This document shows, one piece after another, positions 44,836 to 55,883 of a stretch of DNA of 64,000 nucleotides (the first letter of the stretch is position 1; every line of letters starts with the position of its first letter). The translations under genes and the position numbers were made by a program. The notes under the pieces are model-generated. The model saw nothing but the letters and a program-made list of their open reading frames with translations, did not search any database and had not been told where the DNA came from. The stretch lies in NCBI RefSeq assembly GCF_008973465.1, contig NZ_WBXN01000004.1:6488501-6552500 (forward strand). Reading direction: 5' to 3'. The DNA comes from Streptomyces sp. SS1-1 (GTDB lineage Bacteria; Actinomycetota; Actinomycetes; Streptomycetales; Streptomycetaceae).

Positions 44836-45860
44836 TGGAACTGTCCTCACCCCTGGCCTACGCGGAGGACCCGCGCACCGCCGCCGACCGGGCCGCCACC
44901 CTGGAGGCCGCCGGACTCGACGCCGTCTGGGTCGCCGAGGCGTACGGCTTCGACTCCCCGACCGTGATGGGCTACCTCGCCGCGAAGACCGAACGGATGC
45001 GGATCGGCTCGGCCATCCTCAACGTCTACTCCCGCACCCCCGCGCTCATCGCCCAGACCGCGGCCGGACTCGACGCCCTCACCGGCGGACGCGCCGTCCT
45101 CGGCGTCGGTGCCTCCGGACCCCAGGTCGTCGAGGGTTGGCACGGCCGCCGCTACGACCGTCCGCTGGGCCGCGCCCGCGAGGTGATCGAGCTGTCCCGG
45201 CGGATCTGGCGCCGCGAGGTCATCGAGCACCACGGCATCACCGACCTGCCCGTCCCGCCCGAGAAGGGCGGCACCCTCGGCAAACCCCTCAAACTCCTGA
45301 ACCACCCGGTCCGCGACGCCATTCCGGTCTACCTCGCCGCCCTCGGCCCGGCCGGTGTCCGCACGGCCGCCGAGATCGCCGACGGCTGGCTGCCGTTCCT
45401 GTACGCCCCCGAGCACGCCGCCAAGGTGTGGGGCCCGTCCCTGGCCGAGGGCACCGCTCGGCGCGACCCCGCGCTCGGCCCCCTCACCGTCGTCGCGGGC
45501 GGCCTGCTCGCCATCGGCGACGACGCCGAAGCCGTACGCGACCTGATGCGCCCCACGGTCGCCCTCTACGTCGGCGGCATGGGCGCGCCCGGCCGCAACT
45601 TCTACTACGACCTCGTCTGCTCCTACGGCTACGAGGCCGCCGCTTCCGCCGTCCAGGAGCACTACCTCGCCGGACGCAGGAAGGACGCCGAGGCCGCCGT
45701 ACCGGCCGAACTGCTGGAGCAGCTCTGCCTGGCCGGACCCGAGGGCTACGTCCGCGACCGCGTCGAGGTGTTCCGCGAGGCGGGCGTGACCATGCTCAAC
45801 GTCACCCCCGTAGGCCCCGACCCCGCCCGACTGATCGAGCACGTGAGGAGCTGGCTGTGA
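44835..45860 (+). CDS. LLM-class (F420-type) flavin-dependent oxidoreductase
   Basis: A 341-residue protein starting inside the racemase stop (TGATG). It is a luciferase-like TIM barrel: GLDAVWVAEAYGFDSPTVMG, TERMRIGSAILNVYSRTPAL, TGGRAVLGVGASGPQVVEGW and AAEIADGWLPFLYAPE. The pattern is that of F420-dependent enzymes found in actinobacterial fatty-acid and steroid clusters. The reaction (oxidation of an alcohol or reduction of a double bond) is not determined. Inside this operon it may supply reduction or oxidation of branched intermediates. Confidence 0.85.
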   Translation: MELSSPLAYAEDPRTAADRAATLEAAGLDAVWVAEAYGFDSPTVMGYLAAKTERMRIGSAILNVYSRTPALIAQTAAGLDALTGGRAVLGVGASGPQVVEGWHGRRYDRPLGRAREVIELSRRIWRREVIEHHGITDLPVPPEKGGTLGKPLKLLNHPVRDAIPVYLAALGPAGVRTAAEIADGWLPFLYAPEHAAKVWGPSLAEGTARRDPALGPLTVVAGGLLAIGDDAEAVRDLMRPTVALYVGGMGAPGRNFYYDLVCSYGYEAAASAVQEHYLAGRRKDAEAAVPAELLEQLCLAGPEGYVRDRVEVFREAGVTMLNVTPVGPDPARLIEHVRSWL

Positions 45861-47005
45861 CCTCCGGAGGCTCCCTGTACGGCCCCGACCACGAGGCCTT
45901 CCGCGAGACGGTGCGCACCTTCCTCGCCAAGGAGGTCGTCCCGCACCACGAACGCTGGGAGAAGGACGGGGTCGTCGACCGCGAGGTGTGGCGCTCGGCC
46001 GGCCGCCAGGGCCTGCTCGGCCTGGCCGTCGACGAGGAGTACGGCGGGGGAGGGACCGGCGACTTCCGCTACAGCGCCGTCCTCATCGAGGAGTTCGCCC
46101 GTGCCGGCGCCTCCGGGCTCGCCCTCAGCCTGCACAACGACATCGTCGGCCCGTACCTCACCCGGCTCGCGAACGACGAGCAGAAGCGCCGCTGGCTGCC
46201 CGGTTTCACCTCCGGCGACCTCATCACCGCCATCGCCATGACCGAACCCGGCGCCGGCTCCGACCTGCAGGGCATCCGCGCCACCGCCACCGACCAGGGC
46301 GACCACTACGTGCTCAACGGCACCAAGACGTTCATCTCCAACGGCATCCTCGCCGACCTGGTGATCGTGGTCGCCCGCACCACCCCCGAGGGCGGCGCGC
46401 ACGGGCTGTCGCTGCTGGTCGTGGAGCGCGGCATGGAGGGCTTCGAACGGGGCCGCAACCTCGACAAGATCGGCCAGAAGGCCCAGGACACCGCCGAGCT
46501 GTTCTTCCAGGACGTCCGCGTCCCCAAGGAGAACCTGCTGGGGGAGGAGAACGGCGCCTTCGCCTCCCTCATGGGCAACCTCGCCCAGGAGCGGCTGGCC
46601 ATCGCGGTCGGCGCCCTCGCCGCCGCCGAGGACCTCCTGGACATCACCACCCGTTACGTGAAGGAACGCGAGGCGTTCGGCGGACCGCTCGCCCGGCTCC
46701 AGCACATCCGGTTCGAGATCGCCGAGATGGCCACCGAGAACGCCGTCACCCGCGCCTTCCTGGACCGCTGCGTCGCCGAGCACAGCGCCGGCGAACTCGA
46801 CGCCGTGCGCGCCTCGATGGCCAAGTGGTGGGCCACCGAGCTGAACAAGCGCGTGGTCGACCGCTGTCTGCAACTCCACGGCGGCTACGGCTACATGAGC
46901 GAGTACCGGGTGGCCAGGGCGTTCCTCGACAGCCGTATCCAGACCATCTACGGCGGCACCACCGAGATCATGAAGGAGATCATCGGCCGCTCATTCCTGC
47001 GCTGA
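45857..47005 (+). CDS. LCAD-type acyl-CoA dehydrogenase
   Basis: A 382-residue protein (GTGA overlap with the previous gene). It has FAD/substrate blocks AIAMTEPGAGSDLQGIRATA, NGTKTFISNG, KIGQKAQDTAELFF and the C-terminal CLQLHGGYGYMSEYRVARAF...IYGGTTEIMKEIIGRSFL. The MCAD catalytic Glu of Y-E-G is Gly here, exactly as in long-chain and branched-chain dehydrogenases that use a Glu in helix G. That suggests long or methyl-branched substrates. It carries out the first step of beta-oxidation in this operon and feeds electrons to ETF. Confidence 0.92.
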   Translation: MTSGGSLYGPDHEAFRETVRTFLAKEVVPHHERWEKDGVVDREVWRSAGRQGLLGLAVDEEYGGGGTGDFRYSAVLIEEFARAGASGLALSLHNDIVGPYLTRLANDEQKRRWLPGFTSGDLITAIAMTEPGAGSDLQGIRATATDQGDHYVLNGTKTFISNGILADLVIVVARTTPEGGAHGLSLLVVERGMEGFERGRNLDKIGQKAQDTAELFFQDVRVPKENLLGEENGAFASLMGNLAQERLAIAVGALAAAEDLLDITTRYVKEREAFGGPLARLQHIRFEIAEMATENAVTRAFLDRCVAEHSAGELDAVRASMAKWWATELNKRVVDRCLQLHGGYGYMSEYRVARAFLDSRIQTIYGGTTEIMKEIIGRSFLR

Positions 47006-47047
47006 CCCCTGGTCCGGCACCGCCCACTCCCGGCGAAAGGCCTCCCC

Positions 47048-48262
<1,215 letters not shown>

Positions 48263-48295
48263 CCCCTCCCCACGGATCCCCAGGAGCGCACCCGC

Positions 48296-50464
48296 ATGAG
48301 CATCGAGTCCACGACCATCCGCTGGGAGCAGGACGACACCGGTGTCGTCACCCTCGTCCTCGACGACCCGTCCCAGTCCGTCAACACCATGAACGCGGCG
48401 TTCATCGACTCGCTGGACGCCGTAGCCGCCCGGCTCGCGGAGCAGCGCGACGGCGTTCGGGGCGTCATCGTCGCCTCCGCCAAGAAGAGCTTCTTCGCCG
48501 GCGGCGACCTGCGCGACCTGATCTCCGTCACGCCCGGGACCGCCGAGGCGTCGTACGAGGCGGGCATGCGGGTCAAGCGCTCGCTGCGCGTCCTCGAGAC
48601 CCTGGGCAAGCCGGTCGTCGCCGCCATCGACGGGGCCGCACTGGGCGGCGGTTACGAGATCGCCCTCGCCTGCCACCACCGCATCGCCCTGGACGCCCCC
48701 GGCACCAAGGTCGGCTGCCCCGAGGTCACCCTGGGCCTGCTCCCGGGCGGCGGCGGAGTGACCCGCACGGTCCGCATGTTCGGCGTCACCGAAGCCCTGC
48801 GGAAGGTCCTCCTGGAGGGCACCCGGTACGGACCGGCCCGCGCCCTGGAGGCCGGGCTGGTCGACGAGATCGTCACCGACCCGGGTGAACTCCTCACGCG
48901 GGCCCGCGCGTTCATCGACGCGCACCCCGAGTCCGCGCAGCCCTGGGACGCCCCCGGCCACCGCATCCCGTCGAGCGCCGGGTTCGCGGCGAACCTCCCG
49001 GCCCTTCCCGCGCTGCTGAGGAAGAAGACCGGGGGCGCCCCCTGCCCGGCGCAGCGCAACATCCTCGCGGCGGCCGTGGAGAGCGCCCAGGTCGACGTCG
49101 ACACGGCCTTCGCGATCGAGGCCCGGTACCTCACGGAGCTGGTCACCGGGCAGATCACCAAGAACATGATCCAGGCGTTCTTCTTCGACCGCCAGGCGGT
49201 CGAATCCGGGGCCGGGCGCCCCAAGGACGTCCCGGCCCGCACGGTGACCAGGGTGGCCGTGCTCGGCGCGGGCATGATGGGCGCGGGCATCGCCTACGCG
49301 TGCGCCCGCGCGGGCATCGACGTCGTACTGAAGGACGTCCACGCGGACGCGGCGGCCCGGGGCAAGGGCTACTCCGAGAAGCTGGTTGCCAAGGCGGTCG
49401 CGCGCGGCCGTTCGACGCGGGAGCAGGCGGATGCCCTGCTCGCCCGCATCACCCCGACGGCCGACCCGCGGGATCTGGCGGGCTGCGACGCGGTGATCGA
49501 GGCCGTCTTCGAGGACACCGCACTCAAGCACCGGGTGTTCCAGGACATCCAGCAGGTCGTCGCCCCCGACGCCCTGCTGTGCTCCAATACCTCCACCCTG
49601 CCCATCACCGTCCTCGCCAAGGGGGTCGAGCGGCCCCGCGACTTCATCGGGCTGCACTTCTTCTCACCCGTCGACAGGATGCCGCTGGTCGAGATCGTCA
49701 AGGGCGAGAAGACCGGCGAGGAGGCGCTGGCCCGGGCCTTCGACCTGGTGCGGCAGATCCGCAAGACCCCGATCGTCGTGAACGACTCGCGCGGCTTCTT
49801 CACCTCCCGCGTCATCGGCCGCTTCATCGACGAGGGCGTCGCGATGGTCGGCGAGGGCATCGAGCCCGCCTCCGTCGAGCAGGCCGCCGCCCAGGCCGGC
49901 TACCCCGCCAAGGTCCTCTCCCTGATGGACGAACTCACTCTCACCCTGCCGCGCCGCATCCGCGAGGAGAACCGGCGCGCGGTCGAGGCGGCGGGCGGCA
50001 CCTGGGATCCGCACCCCGCCGACGCGGTCGTGGACCGCATGATCGACGCGTTCGGCCGCCCCGGCCGCTCCGGTGGCGCCGGGTTCTACGACTACGACGA
50101 GCAGGGCGGGCGCGTCGGTCTGTGGCCCGGACTGCGCGAGCACTTCACCGACCCCGCGCGGCAGCCCGCCGACCTCACCGAGCTGAAGGAGCGGATGCTC
50201 TTCGTCGAGGCGCTGGACGCGGTCCGCTGCCTGGAGGAGGGCGTCCTGGTCTCGGTGGCCGACGCCAACATGGGCTCGCTGCTCGGCATCGGCTTCCCGC
50301 CGTGGACGGGCGGCGTGCTCCAGTACATCAACGGCTACGACGGCGGACTGCCCGGCTTCGTGGCCCGCTCCCGCGCGCTCGCCGACCGCCACGGCGACCG
50401 CTTCACCCCGCCCGGGCTGCTGCTGCGCAAGGCCGAACGGGGCGAGACCTTCACCGACTCCTGA
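48296..50464 (+). CDS. fadB: Fused enoyl-CoA hydratase/3-hydroxyacyl-CoA dehydrogenase
   Basis: A 722-residue bifunctional protein. The crotonase domain (about 1-280) has KKSFFAGGDLRDL and IDGAALGGGYEIALACHHRI, with VTLGLLPGGGG holding the active-site block. The NAD-binding 3-hydroxyacyl-CoA dehydrogenase domain starts at about 318 with VAVLGAGMMGAGIAYACARA and contains FIGLHFFSPVDRMPLVEIV (catalytic His) and a C-terminal dimer domain. It hydrates the enoyl-CoA and oxidises the 3-hydroxy product. Together with the adjacent thiolase it forms a trifunctional-like pair. The ATG is 33 bp after the thiolase stop with RBS AGGAG. Confidence 0.94.
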   Translation: MSIESTTIRWEQDDTGVVTLVLDDPSQSVNTMNAAFIDSLDAVAARLAEQRDGVRGVIVASAKKSFFAGGDLRDLISVTPGTAEASYEAGMRVKRSLRVLETLGKPVVAAIDGAALGGGYEIALACHHRIALDAPGTKVGCPEVTLGLLPGGGGVTRTVRMFGVTEALRKVLLEGTRYGPARALEAGLVDEIVTDPGELLTRARAFIDAHPESAQPWDAPGHRIPSSAGFAANLPALPALLRKKTGGAPCPAQRNILAAAVESAQVDVDTAFAIEARYLTELVTGQITKNMIQAFFFDRQAVESGAGRPKDVPARTVTRVAVLGAGMMGAGIAYACARAGIDVVLKDVHADAAARGKGYSEKLVAKAVARGRSTREQADALLARITPTADPRDLAGCDAVIEAVFEDTALKHRVFQDIQQVVAPDALLCSNTSTLPITVLAKGVERPRDFIGLHFFSPVDRMPLVEIVKGEKTGEEALARAFDLVRQIRKTPIVVNDSRGFFTSRVIGRFIDEGVAMVGEGIEPASVEQAAAQAGYPAKVLSLMDELTLTLPRRIREENRRAVEAAGGTWDPHPADAVVDRMIDAFGRPGRSGGAGFYDYDEQGGRVGLWPGLREHFTDPARQPADLTELKERMLFVEALDAVRCLEEGVLVSVADANMGSLLGIGFPPWTGGVLQYINGYDGGLPGFVARSRALADRHGDRFTPPGLLLRKAERGETFTDS

Positions 50465-50558
50465 GCGGTTCCCCGGCACCGGGTACGCCCGCAGGGCTTC
50501 CCCCCGCCCCGGTCTCCCCAGACGTTCCCTCCCCGACCCGCAACGCTAGGAGGCCCCG

Positions 50559-52391
50559 ATGACATCGGCACCCCGCACCGCAGGCGACCTGCCCGACGAC
50601 CCCGCCGCCCGCACCCTGCCCCGGCTGCTGGCCCGCAACGCCCAGGCATACCCGGAACTCCCCGGTCTGTCCTGGCAGTCGGAGGACCCCGACACCGACT
50701 GGACGACCCTCACCTGGGCCGAGATCCACGAGCACACCCGCGCGCTCGCCGCCGGCTACCGGGCGCTGGGCGTCGGCCGGGGCGACCATGTGCTGCTGAT
50801 GATGGCCAACCGGCCCGAGCACTGGCTGTCGGACCTGGCGCTGGTCCGCCTCGGCGCGATCCCGGTGAGCGTCTACGGCACCTCCGCCCCCGAGCAGATC
50901 ACCCACATCGCCCGCAACTGCCGGGCCCGCCTCGCCGTCGTCGGAGGAGCGGAGCAACTACCCGTCTGGGAGCCGCTGCTGGCCGACTCCCGCACCCCGC
51001 TGGAGCGGCTGGTGGTGGCCGACGCGGGTGCGGAGGGGGATCACCTGCCCTACGCGTCGCTGCTCCGGGAGCCGGTGCCGGAGCGGTTCGCGAAGGAACT
51101 GGACAGCGCACGCCCCGAGGACCCGCTGACCGTCGTCTACACCTCGGGCACCACCGGTGAACCCAAGGGCGTCGTCCTCACCCACCGGGTGGTGCTCTCC
51201 AACGCGCTCGCGCTGGACGCCGTGGTCGAACTCCCGCCGCACGTCGAGCACATCTGCTACCTGCCGTTCGCGCACATCGCCGAGCGGATGCTGGGCATCT
51301 ACCTGCCCTGTCACCGGGCCTCGCACGTGTATCTGTGCGCCGATCCGACGAAGGTCGGCGAGGTGGTGCGCAAGGTGCGTCCCGCGCAGTTCTTCGGGGT
51401 GCCGAGGATCTGGGAGAAGCTGTCGGCCGCCGTGCGGGCCGTGCTCTCGCTGATGCCGGACGATCAACGGGGCGTCATCGACGAGGCGTTCGCGGTGGGG
51501 CGCGAGCACGTCGGGTACCGCGAACGCGGCGAGACACCGCCGCCGGAGCTGGAGGAGCGCTACGCCCGCGTCCGCAAGGAGGTGCTGGTGCCGATGCTGG
51601 CGGCGGGCGGCCTGGACCGGGTGACCTGGTCGGCCAGCGCGTCGGCCCCGATGGCGGCCGACGTGGTGCGGTTCTGGGCCGGGTTCGGCATCGTCGTCAT
51701 GGACGCCTGGGGGCTGACCGAGACGACGGGCGTGGCCACCAGCAACAGCCCGAGGACCGGCTTCCGGCTGGGCTCGGTGGGACGGCCGGTGGAGTCCGTG
51801 GAGATCCGCGTCGCCGACGACGGCGAGATCCTGGTGCGCGGCACGTCCGTGTTCGACGGCTACCTCCAGCCGGACGGCTCGGTGCGGTCCGCACTCGACG
51901 CGGACGGCTGGCTGGCCACCGGTGACATCGGCCGGATCGACGAGGACGGCTATCTCTGGCTCACCGACCGCAAGAAGGAGATGATCATCACCTCGACCGG
52001 CAAGAACGTCTCGCCGGCCCTGGTGGAGAACGCCCTCAAGGAACACCCGCTGATCGGCCAGGCGATGGTGCACGGCGACAACCGCTCCTACCTCGTCGCC
52101 CTGCTGGTCCTCGACGCGGAGGCCGCCCCGGCCTGGGCCACGCAGCACGGCATCGGGACGGACGGGGGTCTGTCGGCACTCGTCCGGCATCCGGAGATCC
52201 GGGCCGAGGTGGACCGCGCCGTGGCCGCCGCCAACACCCGGCTCAACCGCACCGAGCAGGTGAAGCGGTACGAGCTGCTGGCCGAGGAGTGGGGCCCGGC
52301 GACCGGCGAGCTGACGCCGTCGCTGAAGATGCGGCGCCGGGTCATCCGCGACAAGTACGCCAACGCCCTGACCTCGCTCTACGACGACTGA
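50559..52391 (+). CDS. fadD: Long-chain acyl-CoA synthetase (AMP-forming)
   Basis: A 610-residue protein from the ATG at 50559 (TAGGAGG, a strong RBS). It has the ANL motifs: P-loop VVYTSGTTGEPKGVVLTH (about 190-207), DAWGLTETTG, WLATGDIGRIDEDGYLWLTD (hinge) and TGKNVSPALVENAL. It belongs to the FadD15-like long-chain group in which the hinge is followed by RKKEMIITSTGK. It activates fatty or isoprenoid acids to CoA esters for the upstream enzymes. Last gene of the operon, followed by a strong terminator. Confidence 0.93.
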   Translation: MTSAPRTAGDLPDDPAARTLPRLLARNAQAYPELPGLSWQSEDPDTDWTTLTWAEIHEHTRALAAGYRALGVGRGDHVLLMMANRPEHWLSDLALVRLGAIPVSVYGTSAPEQITHIARNCRARLAVVGGAEQLPVWEPLLADSRTPLERLVVADAGAEGDHLPYASLLREPVPERFAKELDSARPEDPLTVVYTSGTTGEPKGVVLTHRVVLSNALALDAVVELPPHVEHICYLPFAHIAERMLGIYLPCHRASHVYLCADPTKVGEVVRKVRPAQFFGVPRIWEKLSAAVRAVLSLMPDDQRGVIDEAFAVGREHVGYRERGETPPPELEERYARVRKEVLVPMLAAGGLDRVTWSASASAPMAADVVRFWAGFGIVVMDAWGLTETTGVATSNSPRTGFRLGSVGRPVESVEIRVADDGEILVRGTSVFDGYLQPDGSVRSALDADGWLATGDIGRIDEDGYLWLTDRKKEMIITSTGKNVSPALVENALKEHPLIGQAMVHGDNRSYLVALLVLDAEAAPAWATQHGIGTDGGLSALVRHPEIRAEVDRAVAAANTRLNRTEQVKRYELLAEEWGPATGELTPSLKMRRRVIRDKYANALTSLYDD

Positions 52392-52405
52392 GCGCCCGCG
52401 TGGCG

Positions 52406-52442
52406 ACGGCCGCCCGCCCCGTTCCCGGGGGCGGGCGGCCGT
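52406..52442. terminator. Strong bidirectional terminator
   Basis: ACGGCCGCCCGCCCC pairs perfectly with GGGGCGGGCGGCCGT (15 bp, 7-nt loop) between convergent fadD-like and acyl-CoA dehydrogenase genes. Confidence 0.75.
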
Positions 52443-52457
52443 TCGCGTCCGTCCGCC

Positions 52458-53597
52458 TCAGAGCCCGTACGTCCTGCCGATCACGTCGCGTTGGATCTCG
52501 CTCGTCCCGCCGTACACCGTGGAGACGACCGCGGCCCGCAGATGCCGTTCCATGTCGAACTCCGTGGTGTAGCCGTAGCCGCCCATCATCTGCATGCCCT
52601 CCAGCGCCATGCGCTTGGCGAGCTCGGTGGCCTTCAGCTTCGCCATGGACGCCTCGCGCGAGAACAGCTTGTCCGGCTGCGCGTCGCAGTCCAGCGCCAC
52701 CTCGCGCACCAGCAACCGGGTGCACTCGATCTCGGTGGCGAGGTCCGCGATCCGGTGCCGCAGCGCCTGGAACGAGCCGACGGGCCGTCCGAACTGCTCG
52801 CGCTCGCGGACGTAGGTGACGGCGTCGTCGAAGGCGCGGCGCGCCAGGCCCAGCATGTTCGCGGCGAGGAACAGCCGCTCGTGGTTCAGGCCGGCCATCA
52901 GCTGCTTCCAGCCGCCGTTCACCTCGCCGACGACGGAGTCCGCGGGCAGCCGTACGCCGGTGAGGTACACGTCGTTGACCTCGCGGCCCCGCATCGTCTC
53001 GATGCCCCGGATCTCCACGCCCGGGGTGCCGGCGGGCAGATGGAACATGGTCAGGCCGCCGTGCTTGTCCTCGCCGGTGCGGGCCACGAGGAGGATGCTC
53101 TCGGCGCAGTGCGCGTTGGAGATCCAGGTCTTCTGGCCGTCGATCACCCAGGTGCCGTCCCGCTCCTGCCGGGCCCGGCAGCGCAGCGCGCCCACGTCCG
53201 ATCCGGCCCCCGGCTCCGACATCGCGATGGCCAGCACGTCCCCGCGCGCCACGCCGGTCAGCACCTCCCGCCGCTGCCGTTCGCCGCCGAACCGTTCGTA
53301 CGCCTTCGCGGTGATGACGGTGGTGACGAACCCGCCGCACGGGACCATGCCGTACGACGTCTCCTCCAGGAAGAGGCAGGCGTCGGCCGTGCCACCGCCG
53401 GCGCCGCCGTACTCCTCGGGCAGACACACCCCGAGCCAGCCGAGGTCGGCGAGCCTGCGGTACAGCTCCGGATGGTGAGCCTCGCGGCCGCCGTCCGTCA
53501 GCGCGTCGCGCTGTTCCCGGGTACCGCATTCGCGCTTGGCGAAGTCTCGTACGGCCGCCGCGAACGCGGCCTGCTCCTCGGTGAGTCGACTGCCCAT
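52458..53597 (-). CDS. Acyl-CoA dehydrogenase (second)
   Basis: A 379-residue protein from the ATG at 53597 (GGAGGACC upstream). Motifs are AIAMSEPGAGSDVGALRCRA, DGQKTWISNA, IETMRGREVNDVYLTGVRLP and C-terminal MQMMGGYGYTTEFDMERHLR...VYGGTSEIQRDVIGR. It differs clearly from the operon-encoded one and groups with dehydrogenases for medium or unusual acyl chains. As in the first, Gly replaces the MCAD-type catalytic Glu in Y-x-G. It is divergent from a TetR gene, with a GATACAA-N11-TTGTGTC operator between them, so its expression is probably controlled by that regulator. Confidence 0.92.
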   Translation of the reverse strand: MGSRLTEEQAAFAAAVRDFAKRECGTREQRDALTDGGREAHHPELYRRLADLGWLGVCLPEEYGGAGGGTADACLFLEETSYGMVPCGGFVTTVITAKAYERFGGERQRREVLTGVARGDVLAIAMSEPGAGSDVGALRCRARQERDGTWVIDGQKTWISNAHCAESILLVARTGEDKHGGLTMFHLPAGTPGVEIRGIETMRGREVNDVYLTGVRLPADSVVGEVNGGWKQLMAGLNHERLFLAANMLGLARRAFDDAVTYVREREQFGRPVGSFQALRHRIADLATEIECTRLLVREVALDCDAQPDKLFSREASMAKLKATELAKRMALEGMQMMGGYGYTTEFDMERHLRAAVVSTVYGGTSEIQRDVIGRTYGL

Positions 53598-53669
53598 CAG
53601 GTCCTCCGGGATCCGGGTGCCGGTCGGTGGCTCGGTCGGGTGGGGCACGCAGTGAGATACGAAGAAGGG

Positions 53670-53694
53670 GATACAAAGATATGGTAGTTGTGTC
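53670..53694. promoter_or_regulatory. 25-bp operator between acyl-CoA dehydrogenase and TetR
   Basis: GATACAA-N11-TTGTGTC is an inverted repeat with one mismatch. The same geometry and end sequences occur at 56894-56918 in front of the DUF2236/aldehyde dehydrogenase operon, implying one regulator for three transcription units. Confidence 0.6.
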
Positions 53695-53737
53695 AGCGTT
53701 TCTGGGGGAGTCGTTCGCCGGTATCGTGAGGAGCACC

Positions 53738-54364
53738 ATGAGAACTGACACGAACGACTCGTGGCTCGCCCGGGCCCTGGCGCGGCCGGAGCCGGAGGAC
53801 GACACGGCACGGCGCATCCTCGACGCGGCCCTGGAGCAGTTCACGCTCCTCGGGGTGCGCCGCTCCTCCGTGGACGACGTCGCCAAGCGGGCCGGGGTCT
53901 CCCGGGTCACCGTCTACCGGCGCTTCCAGACCAAGGACAAGCTGGTCGAAGACACCCTGCTGCGTGAACTGGGCCGGTTCTTCGAGCGGCTCGACGCGGC
54001 GGTCGCCGGGCTGCCGACCATGCGGGAGCGGGTCGTCGAGGGGTTCGCGGTCGCGCTGCGCCACAGCCGCGCCCACCCGCTCCTCGGCGGCATGCTGCGG
54101 CTCGAACCCGAGGTCGTCCTGCCCTATCTGACCGTGCAGGGCGCCTCCTCGCTCTCGGCGACCGTCGAGTACCTGACCGCCCATCTGCGGCGCGCGCAGC
54201 AGGTCGAGGGCCGTCCCGACGACGACCCGCGACCGGTCGCGGAACTCATGGTGCGGGTCGCCGTGTCCTTCCTGCTCAACCCCAACAGCTGTATCGAGAT
54301 GGAGGACGAGGACCAGGCCCGCGCCTTCGCCCGGCGCTACCTGGCCCCCCTGCTGGACGCCTGA
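53738..54364 (+). CDS. TetR-family regulator
   Basis: A 208-residue protein from the ATG at 53738 (GTGAGGAG upstream). The HTH at about residues 22-70 reads ILDAALEQFTLLGVRRSSVD, DVAKRAGVSRVTVYRRFQTK. The C-terminal ligand domain is typical of actinobacterial regulators linked to aldehyde and oxygenase genes. It sits between a divergent acyl-CoA dehydrogenase and a convergent aldehyde dehydrogenase. Both of those units, and its own promoter region, have the same 25-bp operator layout. Confidence 0.87.
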   Translation: MRTDTNDSWLARALARPEPEDDTARRILDAALEQFTLLGVRRSSVDDVAKRAGVSRVTVYRRFQTKDKLVEDTLLRELGRFFERLDAAVAGLPTMRERVVEGFAVALRHSRAHPLLGGMLRLEPEVVLPYLTVQGASSLSATVEYLTAHLRRAQQVEGRPDDDPRPVAELMVRVAVSFLLNPNSCIEMEDEDQARAFARRYLAPLLDA

Positions 54365-54377
54365 CCGCCGGCGCCGC

Positions 54378-55883
54378 TCAGCGGCGCCGGTGCAGCGCCC
54401 GGGCCACCCGCACCGCCCGCTCCCGTGTGGCCGCCGGGACCGCGAACGAGGTCAGCGCGATCGCCGGGGCGAACCGCTGCACGGTCACCGACTGCACCGA
54501 CGTGAACGCCCGCAGCCCCTCCTCGCCGTGGATCCGCCCGAACCCGGAGTCCCCCGACCCGCCGAACGGCAGCGACGGAACGGCAGCGAAGCCCAGCACC
54601 GAGTTCACCGACACCGCGCCCGCGCGCAGCCGCGCCGCGATCACCGCCCCCGCGCGCCCGCTGCCGCAGAACACCGCGGCCCCCAGCGCGTAACGGGACG
54701 CGTTGGCGCGTTCCACCGCCTCGTCCACGCCCGCCACCGCGTTGACCGCGACGACCGGCCCGAACGTCTCCTCCGTCATCGCCGCCGCGTCCTCCGGCAC
54801 CTCGGTCAGCACGACCGGGGCGACATACGGAGCGCGTACCGACTCGGGTCCGCCCAGCGCGGCCCGCGCGCCCGCCGACAGGGCGCCGCTCACATGCCGC
54901 TCGACGACGGACACCTGAGTCGGCAGCGTCATCGGGCCGTAGACGGACTCCGCGTCGTCCCCGGTGCGCAGCGCGCCGGCCAGCTTCACCACCCGTGCGC
55001 ACAACTCCTCGTGCACCTCCCGCACCGCGTACACGCGCTCCACGCCCGCGCACGTCTGCCCCGCGTTGCTCAGCGCGCCCCAGACGATCGCGTCGGCGGC
55101 GGCGTCCAGGTCGGCGTCCGCGGTGACGATCACCGCGTCCTTGCCGCCGCACTCGGCGAGGAACGGCGTCAGCGACTCCGCGCACACCGCCATCACCGCC
55201 CGGGCCGTTCCCGGCGACCCGGTGAACGCCAGCTTGTCGACACCGGACCGCGCCAGGGCCTCGCCCGTGGACGCCGCCCCGGTGACGGTGCTCAGCAGCC
55301 CGGCGTGCTCGGGTACGGCGGTGTCGAACAGCTCCGCCAGCAACAGCCCCGTGCCCGGCGTCAGTTCGGACGGCTTGAAAACCACCGCGTTCCCGGCGGC
55401 CAGGGCGTAGCCGATCGACCCCATCGGGGTGTAGAGGGGGTAGTTCCACGGGCCGATGACCCCGACGACACCGAGCGGCCGGTGCACCAGCGAGGCCCGC
55501 TGGTGCACGGTGAACAGCCCGGTCCGCACCCTCCGCCGGCTCAGGACCCGTCCGGCGTTGCGGGCGGCCCACGCCAGGTGCTCCAGCGTGAGCACGACCT
55601 CCAGCGCGGCGTCACCGGCCGGCTTGCCGGTCTCCTCCGCGATCGTGGCGGCCACCCGGTCCAGTTCGGCGGCGATGGCCTTCTTCCACCGCAGCAGATG
55701 GTCCCGGCGCCGCGGCGCGGACAGCGCGGCCCACCTTGCCTGGACCACCCGGGCCCGCGCCACCGCACGGTCGACGTCCGCGGGCCCGTGCACCGGGTGC
55801 TCGGCGATCGGCTTGCCGGTGGCGGGGGAGTGCGTGCTGAAGGTCGCGGTCTGCGGGGCGGCGGCCGGGGTGGTGTCGGTCAT
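54378..55883 (-). CDS. NAD(P)-dependent aldehyde dehydrogenase
   Basis: A 501-residue protein from the ATG at 55883, overlapping the preceding gene by 4 bp, with its RBS (AGGAGAACC) inside that gene. ALDH landmarks are GVVGVIGPWNYPL, VVFKPSELTPGTG, LAFTGSPGTARAV, the general base Glu in LAECGGKDA, and nucleophile Cys278 (NAGQTCAGVERV). The end is SLPFGGSGDSGFGRIHGEEG. A hydrophobic, basic C-terminus suggests a membrane-associated fatty-aldehyde-type enzyme. It would oxidise the aldehyde made by the coupled oxygenase, or the aldehyde ends produced by Lcp. Confidence 0.92.
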   Translation of the reverse strand: MTDTTPAAAPQTATFSTHSPATGKPIAEHPVHGPADVDRAVARARVVQARWAALSAPRRRDHLLRWKKAIAAELDRVAATIAEETGKPAGDAALEVVLTLEHLAWAARNAGRVLSRRRVRTGLFTVHQRASLVHRPLGVVGVIGPWNYPLYTPMGSIGYALAAGNAVVFKPSELTPGTGLLLAELFDTAVPEHAGLLSTVTGAASTGEALARSGVDKLAFTGSPGTARAVMAVCAESLTPFLAECGGKDAVIVTADADLDAAADAIVWGALSNAGQTCAGVERVYAVREVHEELCARVVKLAGALRTGDDAESVYGPMTLPTQVSVVERHVSGALSAGARAALGGPESVRAPYVAPVVLTEVPEDAAAMTEETFGPVVAVNAVAGVDEAVERANASRYALGAAVFCGSGRAGAVIAARLRAGAVSVNSVLGFAAVPSLPFGGSGDSGFGRIHGEEGLRAFTSVQSVTVQRFAPAIALTSFAVPAATRERAVRVARALHRRR